Shown: positions 41,227 through 47,334 of the stretch, piece after piece
How positions within the stretch are numbered: the stretch's first letter is position 1
Layout of the letters: each line of letters opens with the position of its first letter
NCBI GenBank assembly: GCA_900549755.1
Contig: URPQ01000006.1
Coordinates: forward strand, 1 to 47,334
From: an uncultured Oscillospiraceae bacterium
GTDB lineage: Bacteria > Bacillota > Clostridia > Oscillospirales > Acutalibacteraceae
Direction of reading: 5' to 3'
DNA length: 47,334 nucleotides
Notes under the pieces: model-generated
Told to the model about the DNA's origin: nothing
Databases searched by the model: none
The model's input: only the letters and a program-made list of their open reading frames with translations
Position numbers and translations under genes: made by a program

Positions 41227-42275
41227 TATATGAGGACGCGCTTAAAGGTCAGATTAAAAGCGGAGTTTTATCGCCGGTTTACATAATACTGGGCGAGGAC
41301 GACTTTTTAAAGCGTATGTATGTTGATAAAATAACCGCGCTTGTAGCGGATAAGGACGATATTTTCAATTACAGCCGTTTCGGTGCGGACTGTAATTTGC
41401 AGGATGTGTATGACTTTTTGGAGCAGCTGCCTATAATGTCGGATAAAAAGTGCGCGGTGCTTTGCGACTATGATATTGAGCACTGCAGCGCAGGTGACTT
41501 TGAAAAGCTTTTAACTCTTGTTACAAACCCGACTGACGATGCGGTTTTTGTTATATGGTTTGATTCGCTGTTTCCCGACCCAAAAAAGAGCGCGCGGCTT
41601 AAAAAGCTGATTGCAAAAACCGAAAAGGGCGGAGGGTGCGCGGTGCTCTTAAATCACCGCAGAGTGCCCGAGCTTGTTAAAATGCTGACTGACGGCGCTC
41701 ATAAGCGCGGTTGCACCTTTGAGCCTGCCGCGGCGAAATATCTTGTGGAAACGGCGGGGGAGGATATTTCAACACTTCAAAACGAGCTTAATAAGCTCTG
41801 CTTTTACCTGCCCGGCGGCACCATAACATGGCAAGATGTGGATCTGGTGTCGGTAAAAACGGTGGAGGCTTCGGTTTATAATCTTTCAAAGCATATATTT
41901 GCGCGGGACGCGGGCGGGGCGCTTAAAACACTTGACGAGCTTTTCTTTATGCGGCTTGAACCTATGATTATACTGTACACCGTCTCGTCGGCTTATGTTG
42001 ATTTGTACCGTGTTTTCGTCTGCCGCAAAAAGGGGCTGAAAAACCCCGAAATTGCGGCGGAGTTCGGCTATAAGGGGCGGGAGTTTGTGCTTGACCGCGC
42101 CGCGCAGAACCTTTCCAAATTTGATTTCAAAAGGCTGTCTTTAAGTTTTGAAGCGCTGCTTGCTGCCGACAGGCAGTTAAAATCCTTCGGGGCAGACCCC
42201 AGAACCGTGCTTGAGCAGCTGATTGTGCGGCTTATATACATTATTGCAAAGGGTGAAAGCGTTGATAAGGCTTGA
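41217..42275 (+). CDS. holA: DNA polymerase III subunit delta
   Basis: 352 residues. The clamp-loader delta pattern is visible: PVYIILGEDDFLKRMYVDKI at the N-terminus, VFVIWFDSLFPDPKKSARLKKL, and the domain II/III helices (LVETAGEDISTLQNELNKLC). It opens the sliding clamp ring during loading. Ten bases overlap comEC; the next gene starts inside its end. Confidence 0.93.
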   Translation: MAVIYEDALKGQIKSGVLSPVYIILGEDDFLKRMYVDKITALVADKDDIFNYSRFGADCNLQDVYDFLEQLPIMSDKKCAVLCDYDIEHCSAGDFEKLLTLVTNPTDDAVFVIWFDSLFPDPKKSARLKKLIAKTEKGGGCAVLLNHRRVPELVKMLTDGAHKRGCTFEPAAAKYLVETAGEDISTLQNELNKLCFYLPGGTITWQDVDLVSVKTVEASVYNLSKHIFARDAGGALKTLDELFFMRLEPMIILYTVSSAYVDLYRVFVCRKKGLKNPEIAAEFGYKGREFVLDRAAQNLSKFDFKRLSLSFEALLAADRQLKSFGADPRTVLEQLIVRLIYIIAKGESVDKA

Positions 42276-42861
42276 CCGACCTGTAATTGTTGAGGGAAAG
42301 TACGATAAAATAACACTTGAAAACGTTATTGATGCACTTATAATTCCGACTGACGGTTTCGGAATTTTCAAAAACCCCGAAAAAACGGCGCTTATAAGGG
42401 CGGCGGCGCGGGAAAAGGGTGTTATTGTTATGACCGATTCCGACAGCGCGGGAGCGGTTATCCGCGCGTACCTTAAAAAAATTTTGGGAGATACAGAGAT
42501 TATAAACGTCTATGTTCCCGAGCTTAAGGGTAAGGAGCGTCGAAAGACAAAATATTCAAAAGAAGGGCTTTTGGGCGTTGAGGGAATGTCGCCCGAAATT
42601 ATAGCCGCGGCGCTTGAAAAAAGCGGAGTTTTGGCAGCTCACGCGCCCGAAAAACGGAAGATAACCAAAACCGATATGTTCTCGGCGGGGCTCTCGGGCA
42701 GAGTGGACAGCGCCGCCGCACGGCGGGATTTTTTACGCTTTTCAGAGCTGCCGCAAAGCCTTTCTTCGTCTGCAATGCTTGACGTTTTAAACAATATGCT
42801 GACATATGATGAATTTAAGGAAAGGGTCGCTTTATGGCAAAAAAGCAGGGGCAACGCCTGA
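42262..42861 (+). CDS. RNase M5-like Toprim protein
   Basis: About 200 residues. The Toprim core is clear: PVIVEGKYDKITLENV with the catalytic Glu, then VIVMTDSDSAGAVIRAYL with the DxD. Similar clostridial proteins are annotated as ribonuclease M5 (5S rRNA maturation) or DUF4093. The substrate cannot be read from sequence. Start: TTG at 42262 (ribosome site GGGTG) or GTG at 42253. Confidence 0.82.
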   Translation: MIRLDRPVIVEGKYDKITLENVIDALIIPTDGFGIFKNPEKTALIRAAAREKGVIVMTDSDSAGAVIRAYLKKILGDTEIINVYVPELKGKERRKTKYSKEGLLGVEGMSPEIIAAALEKSGVLAAHAPEKRKITKTDMFSAGLSGRVDSAAARRDFLRFSELPQSLSSSAMLDVLNNMLTYDEFKERVALWQKSRGNA

Positions 42862-43829
42862 AAATACTTTATATTTTAGACTTTTTAAAGCGCGAAAGCG
42901 ACGAGGAGCACCCCGTTACCGCCGCTGATATATGCGAATATCTTGACTCACAGGGTATTGCCGCCGAGCGTAAATCGGTTTATGCCGATATATCCGCCCT
43001 TACCGATTACGGCGCCGACATTGTGCGCTCCGGCTCACCGAGAGGGTGGTTTTTGGCTTCACGCGAGTTTGAAGAACCCGAAATTTATCTGCTGGCAGAC
43101 GCGGTGCGCACCGCGGGGTTTATAAGCGCGGCGAAAACCCGCGAGCTTGTAAAAAAGCTGGATTCATTTGTTTCACGCTATCAGGCGCAGAAAAGGGAAA
43201 ACCGCGTTTACTTTTCCTCCTGCGCAAAATCGGTTAATGAAGAAATATTTTACAGTATTGATAAAATAAGCCGCGCGGTATCAGAGAAAAAGAAAATACG
43301 ATTTGAATATGTAAACCGCGTGCTCTCGCCCGACAGAACTATAGAAAAGCAGAAAAGGGAAATGCTTATAAGCCCCTATGCGCTTACCTGGCAGGACGAT
43401 CACTACTATGTTATAGGCAATTACGAAAAGTACGATAATTTAATTCATTTACGGCTTGACAGAATGTATAAGGTAGAAATAACCGATATGCCGCAGCGGC
43501 ATTTTTCGGAAGTAAGCGAATACACCGATTACTTTGATACGCCTGATTACACCTCAAAGCTTTTTGGTATGCACGGCGGCGAAATATACGATATTGAGCT
43601 GAAATGCAGCAAAAAAATAACCGAGCAGGTAGCCGACCGTTTCGGTGAGGATATTTTTATAAAAAAGGTGACGGACGAGGATTTTTGCTTTACCGTGCGC
43701 GCGGCGCTTTCCGACGCACTGGTTTCGTGGGTTATAAGCTACGGCGACAGGGTAAAGGTATTAGAGCCGCAAATACTGCGTGATATGGTAGTAAACAGAA
43801 CAGAGAATGTTCTGGGGCTATATAATTAG
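42834..43829 (+). CDS. WYL domain transcriptional regulator
   Basis: 331 residues. N-terminal winged helix (LKILYILDFLKRESDEEHPV, RKSVYADISAL), then the WYL domain with ISPYALTWQDDHYYVIGNYE and LRLDRMYKVEI, and a C-terminal part typical of WYL regulators. Its ligand is unknown; several relatives respond to nucleic acids. It overlaps the Toprim gene by 28 bases, an unusually long overlap. Confidence 0.9.
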   Translation: MAKKQGQRLKILYILDFLKRESDEEHPVTAADICEYLDSQGIAAERKSVYADISALTDYGADIVRSGSPRGWFLASREFEEPEIYLLADAVRTAGFISAAKTRELVKKLDSFVSRYQAQKRENRVYFSSCAKSVNEEIFYSIDKISRAVSEKKKIRFEYVNRVLSPDRTIEKQKREMLISPYALTWQDDHYYVIGNYEKYDNLIHLRLDRMYKVEITDMPQRHFSEVSEYTDYFDTPDYTSKLFGMHGGEIYDIELKCSKKITEQVADRFGEDIFIKKVTDEDFCFTVRAALSDALVSWVISYGDRVKVLEPQILRDMVVNRTENVLGLYN

Positions 43830-43832
43830 CGC

Positions 43833-43861
43833 TTGCTAATTTGAATGTGATATTGTATAAT
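43833..43861 (+). promoter_or_regulatory. promoter of the DUF1846 gene
   Basis: TTGCTA (43833-43838) and TATAAT (43856-43861), spacer 17 bases. A small hairpin AATTAGC/GCTAATT (43824-43841) after the WYL gene overlaps the -35. Confidence 0.65.
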
Positions 43862-43899
43862 AGATCTTGAATGAAAAGGAATTACGGGAGATAAACGGA

Positions 43900-45384
43900 A
43901 TGAAAAAAATCGGGTTTGATAATGAGAAGTACATAAAGCTGCAATCACAGAATATACGGGACAGAATTGCTATGTTCGGCGGCAAGCTTTATATGGAATT
44001 CGGCGGCAAGCTTTTTGATGATTACCACGCGGCACGCGTGCTACCCGGCTTTGAGCCTGACGCAAAGGTGAAAATGCTTTTAAAGCTCAAGGATGAGGCT
44101 GAAATAGTAATTGTAATAAACGCCGATGCCATTGAGAAAAACAAGCGCCGCGGCGACCTGGGTATAACCTACGACCTTGATACCCTGCGCCTTATTGACG
44201 CGTTTCGCGGCATTGGACTTTATGTGGGCAGCGTTGTTATAACTCGGTTTACGGGTCAGCCCTTGGCGCTCGCCTTTGAAAACCGCTTAAAGCAGTTGGG
44301 GGTCAGGGTATACCGCCATTACCCGATAAGCGACTACCCATCGGACATTCCGCACATTATAAGTGAGGAAGGCTTCGGCAAAAACGATTATATAGAGACA
44401 GAGCGGCAGCTTGTGGTAGTTACCGCCCCGGGACCCGGCAGCGGCAAAATGGCTACCTGTTTATCCCAGCTTTACCATGAGCACAAGCGCGGCATAAAGG
44501 CGGGCTATGCTAAATTTGAGACCTTCCCCATTTGGAGTATTCCGCTTAAACACCCCGTAAACGTGGCGTATGAGGCGGCGACCGCCGACCTTAACGACGT
44601 TAATATGATAGACCCGTTCCACTTAGAGGCGTACAATAAAACCGCCGTTAACTACAACAGGGATATTGAAATTTTCCCGGTTCTGAACGCTATGCTTGAG
44701 GGCATAATGGGCGAATCGCCCTATAAAAGCCCGACCGATATGGGGGTTAATATGGCGGGGTTCGGAATTGTGGACGATGAGGTTGTGAAGGCTGCCGCCT
44801 GCCAGGAGATTATCCGCCGCTATTATGCGGCGCTTGTGAGCGAACGGCAGGGACTGAGCGACCAGAACGACGCGCCGAAAATAGAGCTTTTAATGAAGCA
44901 GGTGGGCGTGACGGTAGAAGACCGCCCCGTGGTTGCCGCAGCGCTGAAAAAAGCCGAGGAAACTTCTTCCCCGGCGGTTGCACTTCAATTATCAGACGGT
45001 CAGATTGTTACGGGTAAAACCTCAAGCCTTTTGGGACCTGCCTCGGCAATGCTGCTTAACAGCCTTAAAATACTGGCGGGTATACCCGACGATATTGACC
45101 TTATTTCTTCAACCATAATTGAGCCTATTCAGCGCCTTAAAACCGAAATTATGGGCAACCACAACCCGCGCCTGCACACCGACGAGGTGCTTATAGCCCT
45201 TTCAATGTGCGCGGTTACAAGCGACGTTGCAAAAAAGGCGCTCGGTCAGGTTAAAAGTCTTGCGGGGCTTGAGGCTCATTCAAGCGTTATTCTTTCCCGT
45301 GTGGACGAGCAGGTTTTCAGGAAATTAGGAATAAATATAACCTGCGAGCCGAAATATCAGACCAAAAAGCTTTATCACAACTGA
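43900..45384 (+). CDS. DUF1846 family protein
   Basis: 494 residues, full length for the family. The start KIGFDNEKYIKLQSQNI and FGGKLYMEFGGKLFDDYHAA, plus PGPGSGKMATCLSQLYHEH (a P-loop-like stretch), are family hallmarks. Structures of members exist, but the cellular function is not established. The ATG at 43900 matches family N-termini; a TTG 11 codons earlier is unlikely. It ends ten bases inside ruvX on the opposite strand (tail to tail). Confidence 0.92.
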   Translation: MKKIGFDNEKYIKLQSQNIRDRIAMFGGKLYMEFGGKLFDDYHAARVLPGFEPDAKVKMLLKLKDEAEIVIVINADAIEKNKRRGDLGITYDLDTLRLIDAFRGIGLYVGSVVITRFTGQPLALAFENRLKQLGVRVYRHYPISDYPSDIPHIISEEGFGKNDYIETERQLVVVTAPGPGSGKMATCLSQLYHEHKRGIKAGYAKFETFPIWSIPLKHPVNVAYEAATADLNDVNMIDPFHLEAYNKTAVNYNRDIEIFPVLNAMLEGIMGESPYKSPTDMGVNMAGFGIVDDEVVKAAACQEIIRRYYAALVSERQGLSDQNDAPKIELLMKQVGVTVEDRPVVAAALKKAEETSSPAVALQLSDGQIVTGKTSSLLGPASAMLLNSLKILAGIPDDIDLISSTIIEPIQRLKTEIMGNHNPRLHTDEVLIALSMCAVTSDVAKKALGQVKSLAGLEAHSSVILSRVDEQVFRKLGINITCEPKYQTKKLYHN

Positions 45385-45794
45385 TTTTTGCGAAAGCGCA
45401 GGTAATCTTCCAAAATTATTACCGCCGCTACCGCATCAACCACCGCCTTGCGCTTTTTGCCGCGTGTGTCGGTGTAATTGAGCGCCGTGTGCGCTGAAAC
45501 GGTGGTGCAGCGTTCATCCCACAGCACTGTGTCTATTCCGCAGCTGTTTTTAATAAGCTCGGCGGTTGCGGCACATTCGGCGGCTCGGCTGCCGGCAGAG
45601 CCATCCATATTTTTGGGGTAGCCTACCACTATAAGCTCCGCCCCGTATTCCTTAGCCAGCGCGCCTACCTTTTCGGCAAGGCGCGTTTCGTTATATTCGG
45701 TTATTACCGTTTTCGGGAAAGCAAAGCTTTCGCACGGGTCTGATACAGCTATGCCCGTTCTCGCTTTTCCCAAATCTACCGACATTATTATCAT
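45375..45794 (-). CDS. ruvX: Holliday junction resolvase-like protein RuvX/YqgF
   Basis: 139 residues, RNase H-like fold. SVDLGKARTGIAVSDP at the start, LIVVGYPKNMDGSAG, and DERCTTVSA with VDAVAAVIILEDYL carry the three acidic positions of the family. It is linked to 16S rRNA end processing and junction resolution. It overlaps the phosphatase stop by four bases (ATGA). Confidence 0.95.
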   Translation of the reverse strand: MIIMSVDLGKARTGIAVSDPCESFAFPKTVITEYNETRLAEKVGALAKEYGAELIVVGYPKNMDGSAGSRAAECAATAELIKNSCGIDTVLWDERCTTVSAHTALNYTDTRGKKRKAVVDAVAAVIILEDYLRFRKNQL

Positions 45795-46456
45795 TTTTCG
45801 TCACCTATAAAAGAGGAGAGCCTGCTGCGCTTGGGCATAAGCTCGGGCGGAAGGTGAGAGGCGTCGTTATAAAAAACCACTTCGGGCATTTCTTCGCCGC
45901 CGAATCTTAAAAGCGTTACAGCGGTATTATCGCTCCAGCCCATTTCGGCAAGGTGAGAAATATCGCCGTAAAGCAATCGGCAAAGCAGGCAGCGCATAAC
46001 CCCGCCGTGGGTAGTGCAGGCTACGGTTTTTCCCTCATTTGCGGCAGCTATTTCCTTTACGGCGTTCCATATGCGGCTGTAGGCGTCACGCATAGGCTCG
46101 CCGCCCTCGGGCGCGAAGTCCTGCGGGTGCTTATCCCAGATTTCCGCAAGCTCGGGGTTTTCGCCGAAAGCCTCAGTGAATGGCTTGCCTTCAACTATCC
46201 CACCGCCCATTTCACGCAAGCCGTCGCATTTAATGGGGGTAAGCCCTTTATCTCCTATAACGGCAAGCGCGGTTTTATAAGCGCGTATAAGCGGGCTTGT
46301 ATACACTTTGTCAAGCGGGATGTTCGCAAAACGCCGCTTTAAATATTCAAGCTGCTTTTCTCCCGTCTCGCTTATATCAAGGTCGGTTGAGCCCTGAAAA
46401 AGTCTTTTCACGTTGCCCATTGCCTCGCAGTGCCGTACCAAATAAATTTCTGTCAT
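45791..46456 (-). CDS. histidine phosphatase family protein
   Basis: About 221 residues. Catalytic LVRHCEAMGN at the start (RHG motif with Cys replacing Gly), the second His in CTTHGGVMR, and LDISETGEKQLEYL, all typical of phosphoglycerate mutase-like phosphatases (CobC/PhoE group). The ATG at 46456 follows GGGTGA; another ATG 12 bases earlier sits beside the azlD stop. The substrate is unknown. Confidence 0.9.
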   Translation of the reverse strand: MTEIYLVRHCEAMGNVKRLFQGSTDLDISETGEKQLEYLKRRFANIPLDKVYTSPLIRAYKTALAVIGDKGLTPIKCDGLREMGGGIVEGKPFTEAFGENPELAEIWDKHPQDFAPEGGEPMRDAYSRIWNAVKEIAAANEGKTVACTTHGGVMRCLLCRLLYGDISHLAEMGWSDNTAVTLLRFGGEEMPEVVFYNDASHLPPELMPKRSRLSSFIGDEK

Positions 46457-46468
46457 TTTATCACCCAT

Positions 46469-46777
46469 TCAAAGTATTATAAGCTCAATAATAAACACCG
46501 CAGCACATGAGCAAACGGCAACGCCGAAAAGACTTATGCCGAAGTATGAGAGCAAAACGCCGATTACAAGCGCCGCAAGCCCCGACCATATACTGCCCGT
46601 GGCGTTTATTATTGCGGGAAAGGTCATTATTGCAAGGGTTACATACGGCACATAGTATAGAAAAGAGCGCAGAGTTACGTTGGTTATTTTTTTCCTTATG
46701 AGGGTCAGCGGTAAGACTCTTATAAGATATGTTACGGCGGTCATTACCGCTATGTATATATAAATATTATGCTGCAT
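46469..46777 (-). CDS. azlD: AzlD family branched-chain amino acid exporter subunit
   Basis: 102 residues, four membrane segments, with the YLIRVLPLTLI and YVPYVTLAIMTFPAII signatures of AzlD. It works with AzlC in branched-chain amino acid export. Its start overlaps the azlC end by 11 bases. Confidence 0.9.
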   Translation of the reverse strand: MQHNIYIYIAVMTAVTYLIRVLPLTLIRKKITNVTLRSFLYYVPYVTLAIMTFPAIINATGSIWSGLAALVIGVLLSYFGISLFGVAVCSCAAVFIIELIIL

Positions 46778-47334
46778 TTGCGGTTTCCTCCTCGTCCTTT
46801 ACAGGGAAAAGCACCGCCGCAAGCAGAGAAATTACCACCGTCAGAATAATAATTTTCATTCCGTCGGAAACGTTCGCCAAAAGCGAAATTTTTGAAAAAG
46901 CAAGGCTTGCCGCCATTGAAATAATAACCAAAGCCGCTATTATTTTGTTTTTTCTGGCGGGCGGTATTATTATTGCCAAAAACATACCGTAAAGCCCCAC
47001 GCTTAAAGCGCTTACAAGTCTAGCGGGCAGTACGTTGCCCATTATAACCCCGAAAAGCGTGCCGAAAGCCCACCCGGGAATAGCAACCGACATAGCGCCG
47101 TAATTGTAAAACGGATTGAGCGTGCCCGTAACAGATACGGAAATACCGAAAATTTCATCGGTGACATCAAACGCCATGAGCATACGGTGGAAAAGCGGGG
47201 TTTCGGGCGCTATTTTTTGACTTAACGCGCATGACATAAGCAAATACCGAGCGTTTACAATAAGTTCGGTTATTGCAAGCTCTATGTAAGCTGCGCCCGA
47301 GCCTATAAGCGTAAAGGCGGCATACCCGCCGGCA
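46767..47334 (-). CDS. azlC: AzlC family branched-chain amino acid exporter, 5' end cut by the window
   Basis: The frame stays open to the window edge, giving about 189 residues; the first 30-50 are missing. AGGYAAFTLIGSGAAYIELA, then LIVNARYLLMSCAL and AFDVTDEIFGISV, are typical AzlC motifs. Five or more membrane helices are visible. It pairs with AzlD. Confidence 0.9.
   Translation of the reverse strand, partial: AGGYAAFTLIGSGAAYIELAITELIVNARYLLMSCALSQKIAPETPLFHRMLMAFDVTDEIFGISVSVTGTLNPFYNYGAMSVAIPGWAFGTLFGVIMGNVLPARLVSALSVGLYGMFLAIIIPPARKNKIIAALVIISMAASLAFSKISLLANVSDGMKIIILTVVISLLAAVLFPVKDEEETANAA

Noticed and set aside
1..47334. CRISPR array, insertion sequence or replication origin
   Set aside because: No regularly spaced repeats, no transposase with terminal inverted repeats and no DnaA-box cluster were noticed on either strand.

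Overview
The window looks like a chromosomal segment of a gut-type, low-to-mid GC Clostridia bacterium (Oscillospiraceae/Ruminococcaceae-like; inferred). The pointers are Gram-positive lipoprotein signals, a DUF1846 protein, an RNase M5-like protein, strong AGGAGG ribosome sites, sigma-A promoters with 17-base spacers, and tRNAs with encoded CCA. No rRNA, CRISPR array or intact insertion sequence was seen.

Positions 1 to about 12,270 are accessory DNA, visibly AT-richer than the rest. At the left edge are a small gene fragment, three stacked terminators and a tRNA-like scrap. Next is a Fic protein / large serine recombinase operon with its own promoter. A tightly packed minus-strand run of eleven genes (3151-11425) follows. 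It starts with an AraC regulator and then encodes a coiled-coil protein, Nudix hydrolase, methyltransferase, acetyltransferase, a second-type TrpRS, an unknown protein, a DUF218 protein, a 5'-3' exonuclease, an S51 peptidase and an ASCH-GNAT-methyltransferase fusion. Duplicated gene ends inside this run record a recombination scar. A divergent plus-strand gene (11631) closes the island next to a tRNA-Thr/tRNA-Tyr operon.

From 12,600 to 28,800 lies housekeeping and transport DNA: argG-argH with a likely ArgR box; a complete branched-chain amino acid ABC operon (livJHMGF) behind a leader region with a Leu/Ile/Val-rich small ORF and two terminators; a MATE exporter; a TM2 membrane protein divergent from a small XRE regulator with twin operators; a Crp/Fnr-type regulator co-transcribed with a NitT/TauT-type ABC transporter; a hemolysin III family protein; and a DeoR regulator with an MFS transporter. 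A decayed GH28/MFS fusion scar follows.

From 29,400 to 39,800 runs a surface-polysaccharide cluster: UDP-galactopyranose mutase, two family 2 and one family 4 glycosyltransferases, a polymerase/ligase-like protein, a Stealth-type phosphotransferase, a further transferase, a likely galactofuranosyltransferase and a flippase. It reads directly into comEC-holA-RNase M5-like-WYL regulator. Past that are DUF1846, then convergent minus-strand ruvX, histidine phosphatase, azlD and azlC (cut by the right edge).
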